From Halorussus rarus (GTDB lineage Archaea > Halobacteriota > Halobacteria > Halobacteriales > Haladaptataceae), in the NCBI RefSeq assembly GCF_003369835.1, contig NZ_QPMJ01000001.1:744001-808000 (forward strand): 64,000 nt of DNA, given 5' to 3'. The notes under the pieces are model-generated. The model made no database searches. It was not told the DNA's origin and saw only the letters and a program-made list of their open reading frames with translations. Position 1 is the first letter of the stretch; every line of letters starts with the position of its first letter. Shown here piece after piece: positions 24,843 through 31,978 of the stretch. Position numbers and translations under genes: made by a program.

Positions 24843-25847
24843 ATGACCGACGCCTCGGACGACCCGCCGGGCGACCGCCCCGGTGACGCCGCGCCGGCCG
24901 GGGACGGGGACGCCTCCGGAGCGCGGGGTGACGACGCCGAGACGCGAGACGGGGACGCGCCAGAGCGACCGGCCCCGGAGTCGCCCGACGACGGCGGCCG
25001 CGGCGGATCGCCGACCGACGCCGACGCGGAGCGCGACCGGCCCTCCCCGGAGGAAGTCGAGGAGAAGTACGACTTCGAGGACTTCGGCCCGCGGGACATG
25101 GCCGAGATGAGCTACGAGGAGTGGGAGGTCGCGTTCGACCACGACTCGTGGATCACCGGCGACGCCCTCCTCGACAGGGTCGAGGCCGACCTCAAGAGCC
25201 GGGTCGCCGACCGGGACGTGTTCGCGGTGGTCGAACGCATCGAGCAGGAGGGCGAGCCACAACTGCTCGCGTACTCCGACGAGGGGTACGCCGTGGTCTA
25301 CCCCGACGGCAGCGTCGAGGGCAGCGGCACCGTACTCCGGGACGTGAAGCCCTCGGTCGCGCTGTCGTCGATGGAGAGCTACGAGGTGCCCGAGGTGCCC
25401 GAGGGCGACGTGCTCCCCGACCCCGCCGAGGTGCCCGAGGGCTCGGGTCAACTCGGCAACCAGCTGATGCAGGTCGTCGCCGGGGTCCACGTGCTCGCCG
25501 GGGTCGCGCTGTTCGCGGCGTGGATCGCGATGGGTCTCCCGCTCGTGGCCGCGGTGGCCGCGGTCGGCTTCTTCGTCTTCGGCGTGTTCGTCTTCCTGCT
25601 GGTCGCCAACGCCCGGCTCTCCGACCGGTTCCGGGCCGAGGAGTACCGCAACCGGCTCCGGGCGGTCGGGCTGGACGACGACGAGCGCCCCGAGTTCCTG
25701 CCCGGCGAGGGCGGCGAGGAGGCGCCGGGTAGCGAAAGCGGTTCGTTCCCGGACGAGAGCGACGATTCGCTCCCGGACGACGCGACCGGCCGGTCGGGCG
25801 ACGCGGCCGGCACCGGCGTTTCGTCGGCGTCCGACGGCCGCAGTTAG
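24843..25847 (+). CDS. Two-helix membrane protein with acidic disordered ends
   Basis: 334 residues. The first 75 residues are an acidic Gly/Asp/Pro-rich disordered arm. A folded part (about 76-200) contains EEVEEKYDFEDFGPRDMAEMSYEEWEVAFDHDSWITGD and PEVPEGD repeats; two membrane helices (about 215-260) follow, then a second disordered acidic tail. I associate it with DUF7319, found next to haloarchaeal bc-type operons (unchecked). Function unknown; it directly precedes the blue copper gene. Confidence 0.8.
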   Translation: MTDASDDPPGDRPGDAAPAGDGDASGARGDDAETRDGDAPERPAPESPDDGGRGGSPTDADAERDRPSPEEVEEKYDFEDFGPRDMAEMSYEEWEVAFDHDSWITGDALLDRVEADLKSRVADRDVFAVVERIEQEGEPQLLAYSDEGYAVVYPDGSVEGSGTVLRDVKPSVALSSMESYEVPEVPEGDVLPDPAEVPEGSGQLGNQLMQVVAGVHVLAGVALFAAWIAMGLPLVAAVAAVGFFVFGVFVFLLVANARLSDRFRAEEYRNRLRAVGLDDDERPEFLPGEGGEEAPGSESGSFPDESDDSLPDDATGRSGDAAGTGVSSASDGRS

Positions 25848-25932
25848 GGCAGTTCCCGGCGCGTCCGCCGCGCAGACTCCGTTACGGTAGCATCGGTGGC
25901 TTTAAGCGATTCCTGTCCTGACTTTCATCCGT

Positions 25933-26589
25933 ATGAAGAGGCGGGACTTTCTGACGGCAGCAACCGGTGTTGCGGGCGGCGCCGGGGCGGGCGCAGCGGC
26001 CGCCGCGGCCCAGGAGACGACCACCACGTCGTCGGGCAACACCACTGCCACCGGAAACGAGACCACGACCGCCGCCAACGGGACGGCCACGGGCGGAGGC
26101 GCGTCCGGCGGCGGCGGTCCGACCGAAGAGGTGATAGTCGGTCCCGGCGGGAGCCTGGTGTTCGAGCCCGCCGACCTGACCATCGCGCCCGGCACCACGG
26201 TCCACTTCGTGTGGGAGTCGGACAACCACAACGTCGTTCCCTCCAGCCAACCGGAGGGCGCTAACTGGGAGGGGACCGCGGGCGGCGAGACTAAGACGTA
26301 CAACACGGGCCACGAGTACTCCCACACCTTCGAGACCACCGGCACCTACGAGTACTACTGCCAACCCCACGAGACCGCCGGCATGACCGGCACCATCACC
26401 GTCCAGGAGGGCGGCGCCTCGACGGGCGGCGGCGGTGGCGGCGAGGCCGACCCCGAGCACATGGGGGTCCCGTTCCAGGCCCACTTCGTCGGGCTGGCGA
26501 CCCTGCTGATGATAGCGGTCTCGCTCATCTACACGTTCTTCCTCCTGAAGTACGGCGAATCGCCGCACGCGAGCGGGAGTAACCGATAA
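25933..26589 (+). CDS. Halocyanin-like membrane-anchored blue copper protein (copy 2)
   Basis: 218 residues. Tat signal (MKRRDFLTAATG), a longer Thr/Asn-rich linker (N-x-T glycosylation sites) than copy 1, then the plastocyanin-like domain with His in SDNHNVVP and Cys/His/Met in YYCQPHETAGM, and a C-terminal membrane helix (about 183-205). First gene of the cytochrome b-Rieske operon; only 2 nt before the next gene, so it is probably the electron acceptor of that complex. A 144-bp stretch (26293-26436) is identical to copy 1. Confidence 0.94.
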   Translation: MKRRDFLTAATGVAGGAGAGAAAAAAQETTTTSSGNTTATGNETTTAANGTATGGGASGGGGPTEEVIVGPGGSLVFEPADLTIAPGTTVHFVWESDNHNVVPSSQPEGANWEGTAGGETKTYNTGHEYSHTFETTGTYEYYCQPHETAGMTGTITVQEGGASTGGGGGGEADPEHMGVPFQAHFVGLATLLMIAVSLIYTFFLLKYGESPHASGSNR

Positions 26590-26591
26590 CC

Positions 26592-26978
26592 ATGTCATCG
26601 ACAGGCTCAACCTACGGCGACATCCACCGCTACGAACCGGCCCGCGAGAGCACGGCCGCGGCCATCGCCATCGTCCTGCTGACGGTGGTGGAGGTCGTGT
26701 TCGTCGGCCTGTTCACCTACGGACTGGTGAGCGGCTGGGGGTACAGCGAGATCGGCAACATGTACCTCGGATTCGTGCTCGCGATCATCTTCGTCGACCT
26801 CGCGTTCATCCTTCTGCTGTACCGCAAGGAGTTCCTCCCGGACGTGATGATCGTCAAGAAGCGCCGTCGCAAGTGGGAGGACCTCTACGTTCGCGAAGAG
26901 CAGCAGTACGGCACCGAGACCCTCGGTGACGCGTGGGACCAGGTCAAGCGCGCAGTCTATCCGTATTACAAGCGATAA
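26592..26978 (+). CDS. Two-helix membrane protein in the bc-type operon
   Basis: 128 residues: polar start (SSTGSTYGDIHRYEPARES), two helices (about 22-45 and 55-77), then a basic cytosolic segment (KKRRRKWEDLYVREEQQYG). The operon position between the blue copper and Rieske genes, with 2-nt gaps on both sides, indicates a subunit or assembly protein of the cytochrome b-Rieske complex. I associate it with DUF7318 (unchecked). Confidence 0.8.
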   Translation: MSSTGSTYGDIHRYEPARESTAAAIAIVLLTVVEVVFVGLFTYGLVSGWGYSEIGNMYLGFVLAIIFVDLAFILLLYRKEFLPDVMIVKKRRRKWEDLYVREEQQYGTETLGDAWDQVKRAVYPYYKR

Positions 26979-26980
26979 CA

Positions 26981-27832
26981 ATGCCAGGTGAAGACGACAA
27001 GTATCCAGACAGCACAGGTCGACGCCGCTTCGTCAAGGGCGTCGTCGGGAGCGCGTCGCTGGCCGGCGTCGGAACCGCCGCGGCGGCGGGGATCAACTCC
27101 GCCACCGCGCCGACCGGCCAGGGCGGGGGTATCCGGCAGTTCATGGCGATGGAGAACACCGCGGGCCCCGCCCCGCGAGGGATGCCCCAGATCCCGGTCG
27201 AGATTGACTCGGAGGGGTACCTCAAGGGGCTCTGGCCCGAACCGGAGACCGTCACCCAGCAGGGCCGCGAGGTCACGATCGCCGAGATGGACCTCGGGGG
27301 CGTCACGTACTCGAACGAGTGGTTCCAGTACTGCGGCGTCCAGACCTACCCCGGCGTCCAGCCGGAAGCCGACCAGGACAACTACTTCCGCTACAGCGGG
27401 AACTCGAAGTTCGAGTGGCAGAACGAGGAGGTCGAGCAGGGCGCCAAGATCCACGTCGACGACTTCTCGGACTACGAGTCCTGGGGCAACGGCATCGGCA
27501 AGGCGGGCCTCGGCAAGCCCGCGATGGGGACCTGGCGCTCCCAGGACGTCCCGCCGAGCGGCACGATTCCGATCCAGGTAATCCGGAGCACGCGGGTCGA
27601 GGAGATGGCCAAGAACGACGAGTGGCTCAAGGCCAGCACCTCGGAGGGATTCATCGCCAACCTGAACAAATGCACGCACTTTTGTTGCGTGCCGTCGTTC
27701 AAGGGACTGGCCGGGTCGAAGGTGGCGAGCGCGCAGGACATGATCTACTGCCAGTGTCACCAGTCGGTGTACGACCCGTTCAACATCGTGAAGAAATCGT
27801 TCGTCGCGCTCCCGCGACCGGAGGACGACTAA
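26981..27832 (+). CDS. Rieske iron-sulfur protein of a cytochrome bc/b6f-like complex
   Basis: 283 residues from ATG 26981. Tat-like signal anchor (GRRRFVKGVVGSASLAGVG) and a large Rieske domain. Cluster ligands are C231-T-H233 and C257-Q-C259-H260. The disulfide Cys pair and Gly of the canonical boxes are altered: box I is CTHFCC (not CTHLGC), box II is CQCHQS (not CPCHGS). This box-I shift leaves C235 or C236 as the possible partner Cys. Accepts electrons from menaquinol and passes them on, probably to the blue copper protein. Confidence 0.92.
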   Translation: MPGEDDKYPDSTGRRRFVKGVVGSASLAGVGTAAAAGINSATAPTGQGGGIRQFMAMENTAGPAPRGMPQIPVEIDSEGYLKGLWPEPETVTQQGREVTIAEMDLGGVTYSNEWFQYCGVQTYPGVQPEADQDNYFRYSGNSKFEWQNEEVEQGAKIHVDDFSDYESWGNGIGKAGLGKPAMGTWRSQDVPPSGTIPIQVIRSTRVEEMAKNDEWLKASTSEGFIANLNKCTHFCCVPSFKGLAGSKVASAQDMIYCQCHQSVYDPFNIVKKSFVALPRPEDD

Positions 27833-27833
27833 C

Positions 27834-28637
27834 ATGAGCATCGAACGCAAGGACGAGCACGACCACGGCGAGTGGATGCAGGAGAAGGAGCTCACGCCGG
27901 TGGAGACGACGTTCCTCACGGCGCTCATCTGGATGGACAAGCGCTTCCGGATCGTCGACTACCTCGAGATCCTCGAGACCCTCTACTACAGGGTCAACAT
28001 GCAGATGCCCAAGAGCCACACCGAGCAGTACAACCTCGACAACAAGTTCTGGTACTGGTACCCCCTGTACGCGCTCGGGAGCTTCTCGACGATCGCCTAC
28101 GTCGTCGCCGCGTTGAGCGGCGCGCTGCTCGGGTTCTACTACGCGCCCGGGACGGTGTCGGCGTCCGGCGACGCGTCGCTGGCGTACAACCAGTTGACGT
28201 TCATCATGACCGAGCTGAACTTCGGGTTCATGCTCCGGTCCATCCACCGGTGGTCGGCCCAGGTGATGGTCGCGGCGGTGTTCCTCCACATGCTCCGGGT
28301 GTACTTCACCGGAGCGTACAAGGAGCCCCGCGAGCTCAACTGGATTCTCGGCATCATCCTCATCAGCCTGACGATGGTGTTCGGGTACTCGGGCTACCTG
28401 CTCACCTGGGACCAGCTGGCGTTCTGGGCCAGCCAGATCGGCGTCGAGATGAGCCTCTCGATCCCGCTCATCGGCGAGTGGGTCGCCCAGCTCGTGTTCG
28501 GCGGGTTCAGTCCCGGCGCCGCGACGCTCCAGCGGATGTACATCATGCACGTGTTCCTGCTCCCGTTCGTGGTCACGACCCTCGTCGCGGTCCACATCGC
28601 CATCGTGTGGATCCAGGGCATCGCGGAACCCCACTAA
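27834..28637 (+). CDS. Cytochrome b, N-terminal (b6-like) subunit
   Basis: 267 residues, four membrane helices. Heme ligands H138 (SIHRWSA) and H152 (FLHMLRV) in helix B, H239 (IMHVFLLPF) and H254 (VHIAIVW) in helix D. The second pair has 14 residues between them and the first 13, which is the cytochrome b6 spacing rather than the mitochondrial one. Start is one base after the Rieske stop (TAA-C-ATG). Catalyses quinol oxidation with the next gene. Confidence 0.95.
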   Translation: MSIERKDEHDHGEWMQEKELTPVETTFLTALIWMDKRFRIVDYLEILETLYYRVNMQMPKSHTEQYNLDNKFWYWYPLYALGSFSTIAYVVAALSGALLGFYYAPGTVSASGDASLAYNQLTFIMTELNFGFMLRSIHRWSAQVMVAAVFLHMLRVYFTGAYKEPRELNWILGIILISLTMVFGYSGYLLTWDQLAFWASQIGVEMSLSIPLIGEWVAQLVFGGFSPGAATLQRMYIMHVFLLPFVVTTLVAVHIAIVWIQGIAEPH

Positions 28638-28640
28638 ACA

Positions 28641-29420
28641 ATGTCAGACGAACAAACCAGAACCGACGGCAGCGGAGACGCACAGACCGACGGCGGCGGG
28701 ACGGGCATCGTCCCGCCCGACGACGAGACCCCGACGTGGCGCGAGCGCAAGGAGCGCACGCAGGGGCTCTCCCGGCTGACCTACGAGTACTTCGAGCGCG
28801 CCCGTCGCGAGGACCAGGACCTCCGCCAGGAGTCCAGCTACGTCGAGCGCGACGTGCTGGCGTTCCCGGTGTGGCCCCACGAGATGATCCGGAACCTCTC
28901 GCTGACGAGCTTCTTCGTCGGCATGATCATCTTCCTGTCGGCGACGCTCCCGCCCCACCTCGGGGCGCCGGCCGACCCGAGTTCGACCCCCGCGGTCATC
29001 CTGCCCGACTGGTACCTCTACTGGTCGTTCGGCCTGCTGAAGCTCGGCCCGCTCAACCCCGAGCTGGCGATCCTGGGCGGCGAGAAGCTGATGGCCGACC
29101 GGACGTACGGCGTGATCGCCAACATCGTCGTGGTCGGGTTCATCGCTATCGTCCCGTTCCTGAACAAGGGCAGCGCCCGGCGGCCCGTCGAGCAGCCGTT
29201 CTGGGCCGCGGTCGGGATGGCCGGCTTCATCTTCGCGTGGACCATCAGCCTGGTGTCCATCAAGAACCTCGTCCCCATCGACTCCCACCTGCTGTTCGAC
29301 CTCTCGTTCCTCCTGCCCATCGTCGGAGCGACCATCACGTACGCGGTCCTGCGGTCGATGCGCGAGGGGTACATGTTCGACCTCAACCGGCGGTACTACC
29401 GGCTCCGACCGCCGAAGTGA
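28641..29420 (+). CDS. Cytochrome b, C-terminal (subunit IV-like) subunit
   Basis: 259 residues. A long acidic hydrophilic N-terminus (about 85 residues) precedes three to four membrane helices, as in subunit IV/PetD. PDWYLYW is the quinol-site PEWY motif with Asp for Glu. It starts 3 nt after the b6-like gene stop. The split of cytochrome b into two polypeptides parallels the b6f complex. Confidence 0.94.
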   Translation: MSDEQTRTDGSGDAQTDGGGTGIVPPDDETPTWRERKERTQGLSRLTYEYFERARREDQDLRQESSYVERDVLAFPVWPHEMIRNLSLTSFFVGMIIFLSATLPPHLGAPADPSSTPAVILPDWYLYWSFGLLKLGPLNPELAILGGEKLMADRTYGVIANIVVVGFIAIVPFLNKGSARRPVEQPFWAAVGMAGFIFAWTISLVSIKNLVPIDSHLLFDLSFLLPIVGATITYAVLRSMREGYMFDLNRRYYRLRPPK

Positions 29421-29442
29421 CTCCGTAGCGATTTTTCGCCTC

Positions 29443-29757
29443 ATGGATCCGAGTACCGACGACACCGACGGGGAGTCCGGCGCCCGCGAGGTCGAGGTGC
29501 CGCTCGAACTCTACAAGGTCGTGACGGTGTTCTCGACCATGTTCGCCGTGGCGTTCGTCGTCGGCGGGTTCATCGTCCTCGACACCGCGACCCAGCGCGC
29601 GACCCTCTCGCTGTCGGAGCTCGACCTGCCGCTGGCGGTCCTGGGCGTGGCGATGATCGCCGCGGGCGCGGCGGTGTACGCCTTCGCGACCCGGTTCCGC
29701 GCCGAGGGAATGGGAAAACCTAAAGACGGCTCCGACGAACCTTCGAACGATGGCTGA
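29443..29757 (+). CDS. Two-helix membrane protein in the bc-type operon
   Basis: 104 residues: acidic N-terminus, then LYKVVTVFSTMFAVAFVVGGF and LPLAVLGVAMIAAGAAVYAF helices, and a short charged tail. Overlaps the next gene by 8 nt in another frame. I associate it with DUF7315 (unchecked). Probable small subunit or assembly factor of the cytochrome b-Rieske complex; function unknown. Confidence 0.78.
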   Translation: MDPSTDDTDGESGAREVEVPLELYKVVTVFSTMFAVAFVVGGFIVLDTATQRATLSLSELDLPLAVLGVAMIAAGAAVYAFATRFRAEGMGKPKDGSDEPSNDG

Positions 29758-30004
29758 CGAATTCGCGAAGGGACTGGCGATAGCGACGGGCGGCGGCCTG
29801 CTCTGGATGGTGCTGTCCGGCTGGTACACCACGCCCGGCTTCGAGGAGGCACAGCTCTGGGGCGAGATTCCCGGTAACCTGGACACGTACGGCCAGGTGT
29901 CCATCGCCCTCCGCGAGGTGCTGGCCTGGTTCATCATCCTCGGCGTCCTGGCCTTCTGGGTCGTCATCCCCGCGATCGAACAGCTCCGCAGCGCCCGGTC
30001 GTAG
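29750..30004 (+). CDS. Small two-helix membrane protein in the bc-type operon
   Basis: 84 residues starting MADEFAKGLAIATGGGLLWM, with two helices and the intervening loop WYTTPGFEEAQLWGEIPGNLDTYGQ. Last gene of the operon, overlapping the one before. I associate it with DUF7314 (unchecked). Function unknown. Confidence 0.78.
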   Translation: MADEFAKGLAIATGGGLLWMVLSGWYTTPGFEEAQLWGEIPGNLDTYGQVSIALREVLAWFIILGVLAFWVVIPAIEQLRSARS

Positions 30005-30612
30005 ACCGACCCCGTCCCGCGACCGCGGCCACAGCCGACCCCTTCTGCGGTTCTCGTTCGCCGGCGACCGCCCCGGCTCGCTCACCGACCCCGAACCGTC
30101 GGTCTCCGCGCCGCCTTGCTGTGGGCCGTCGCGCGTGCCCTCCGGTCGACGCTCCGATTCAGCACGCGCGGGTTGCGCGTCGAGTCGACGCCGCGGTGGG
30201 GGTCTCTCGCCTCGGTCGCCCCTCCGAGCCGGCCGACGACGCCCCTTCTTCCGCACTACGTGACGGACGCCGACTCGGTACAGCGGGTAACGGTCCGGTA
30301 CGTCCCTTCGACTACTACCCCCGGGACCCAGGTCCTGGGGATACGGGACGTCGTCGTGCTGACGCCGTCAAGATATCGCCGACGCAGTCCGTCGGCAATG
30401 GAACGAAACGGCGAGGAGGAAGGTCGAGCTATCGGATGCGCGGCGACGCGAACCGGACGAGCAACCGACGATGTGCGCTGTCACCTGCCGGTTCTACAGC
30501 TATGAGAGTGGAGCACAGGATTGCGGAGTGGAGCGTAGAATTGCGGGCCAATAGGCTGCGACCGCCAACCGACGAGGAAGAACCAGACGACCGAGAGCAA
30601 AGACGACCGGAT
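30005..30612. other. 608-bp intergenic region between the bc-type operon and a convergent gene
   Basis: No convincing gene in either strand. It holds a nested hairpin (30301-30350: CGTCCC / GGGACG around CCCCGGGACC-CA-GGTCCTGGGG at 30319-30340) and an imperfect 20-nt tandem repeat (unit at 30506-30525 and 30526-30545, 17 of 20 matches). Composition is slightly lower GC and lacks the strong codon-position bias of the flanking genes. It could hold terminators, an untranslated tail or a non-coding RNA. Confidence 0.5.
30506..30545 (+). repeat. Imperfect 20-nt tandem repeat (two units)
   Basis: GAGTGGAGCACAGGATTGCG is followed directly by GAGTGGAGCGTAGAATTGCG, three mismatches. It lies in the intergenic region 68 bp from the end of the convergent membrane gene. 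Confidence 0.6.
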
Positions 30613-31050
30613 TCAGACGACCGCGTTCCACCACTGGTCGACGAGGAAGAACAGGCTGATGTAGCCCGCGTAGAGCAGCACCAGGACCGAGGCGGTTATC
30701 GACCCCTTGGGGCTGGTGATCTTCTCGTCGCGCCGGAGTTCGACCTCCTTGGACTCGAACTCGAAGAAGTCGGTGATGAACAGCCCGAGGACGAGCGACG
30801 AGAGGACCATGCCGGCGTGGTGGTGGAGCGTCAGCAGGTAGAACGACCCGAGCACGAGGACGACGTTCGACAGCTCGTGGAGCCAGTTGCGGTCGAGCTC
30901 CTCCTCGCGGTCGTCGCTCCGCGCCTGCTTGCGGTAGTCCCGGTACGCCCACCAGCGCGTGCCCATGTTGACCAGCACGAGCGCGAACACCACGTACTCG
31001 ACGTAGGGTTCGAGCACGTCGATGGGTCCGAGCAGTGACAGCGGTTCCAT
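30613..31050 (-). CDS. Multi-helix membrane protein (bc-type cluster, opposite strand)
   Basis: 145 residues, four hydrophobic segments, a His-rich stretch (LTLHHHAGMVLSS) and a His in NWLHELSNVV. The middle loop (YRKQARSDDREEELDRN) is charged. TATA-like TATAATA lies about 25 nt upstream of its ATG. I associate it with DUF7313, which neighbours haloarchaeal cytochrome b-Rieske operons (unchecked). It points toward the operon across a 608-bp gap. Confidence 0.78.
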   Translation of the reverse strand: MEPLSLLGPIDVLEPYVEYVVFALVLVNMGTRWWAYRDYRKQARSDDREEELDRNWLHELSNVVLVLGSFYLLTLHHHAGMVLSSLVLGLFITDFFEFESKEVELRRDEKITSPKGSITASVLVLLYAGYISLFFLVDQWWNAVV

Positions 31051-31073
31051 ACACGATATTCGGAAAGCCGACG

Positions 31074-31080
31074 TATTATA
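31074..31080 (-). promoter_or_regulatory. TATA box of the gene ending upstream at 31050
   Basis: Minus-strand TATAATA, centred about 26 nt before the ATG at 31050, predicting a leaderless transcript. Confidence 0.5.
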
Positions 31081-31118
31081 TCCTTTCCATTGGTCCTCGG
31101 ATCGCCGTCGCCCGCCGG

Positions 31119-31877
31119 CTACCGCTCGAAGAAGGGCCGGCTATCGGCGACCCGGACCAGGTCGAGGTGACCGTCCTCGCGGACCGAGACCGGCGTGTGG
31201 GGCCGGACCCGCCGGACCGCCTCGTCGTCGAGCAGCAGCGACACCGCGCCCTCGTCGCGCTCGACCGTGAGTTCCACCGGTCGGTCGGCCGACACCACCC
31301 AGTGGTCGACGTTCACCGCGAACGGCGCGACCGGGACGACCCCGACCACGCCCGACGCGGGTTCGAGCAGCGGGCCGCCCGCGCTCCGGCCGTAGCCGTG
31401 GCTCCCGGTCGGCGTCGAGACGGCCACGCCGTCGGCGCGGAACCGCGCGACCCGCTCGCCCCGGGACCGGACGCCGTACTCGGAGATGCGGGCGGGCTCC
31501 GTCGTCACCAGCATCACGTCGGCCAGCGCGCGCCCGACGCGCTCGCCCCCGACCGAGACCCCGAGGACCGCTCGCGGTTCGGTCTCGAACTCGCGCGCGA
31601 GCAGGGCGTCGATGGCCGACAACGAATCGTCCCCGCCGTCGACCGCCCGGTCCCCGGCGATTCCGCCGTAACCCGGCCCGGCGTCGACCGGTAGAACGGG
31701 CGCGTCCACCTCCGCGCGGACCAGCTTCAGCAGCGCCGACTCGCCGACCGCGGCGACCGCGTCGGGGTCGGCCGCGACCACCTCGCTCGCGGGACCGTCG
31801 ACAACCGACGCCTCGTCCGCGACCGCGTCGCGGATCCGGTCCGCGAGCGCGCCCTCGCCAACGATTCCGAGCGTCAT
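31119..31877 (-). CDS. NAD kinase-like protein with degenerate phosphate-binding motif
   Basis: 252 residues. The segment DGVAVSTPTGSHGYGRSAGGPLLEP matches the NAD-binding core of NAD kinases (canonical [21 protein letters not shown]). The catalytic GGDGT motif, however, is replaced by VGESA (44-48), and the NE/D motif reads ADVMLVTTEPARISEY. Either a diverged kinase paralogue or a regulatory/non-catalytic relative. The start MTLGIVGEGALADRIR fits the N-terminal Rossmann strand. Confidence 0.75.
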   Translation of the reverse strand: MTLGIVGEGALADRIRDAVADEASVVDGPASEVVAADPDAVAAVGESALLKLVRAEVDAPVLPVDAGPGYGGIAGDRAVDGGDDSLSAIDALLAREFETEPRAVLGVSVGGERVGRALADVMLVTTEPARISEYGVRSRGERVARFRADGVAVSTPTGSHGYGRSAGGPLLEPASGVVGVVPVAPFAVNVDHWVVSADRPVELTVERDEGAVSLLLDDEAVRRVRPHTPVSVREDGHLDLVRVADSRPFFER

Positions 31878-31978
31878 CCCCGTCCGGCCTCCTCGGCGTT
31901 CGCGCTACCCATTGGTACCTCCTTGCGTCGCCATCTGTGAAAAGCATACGGAGTCGGCTGGCCGGCGGCCCCGCGACG

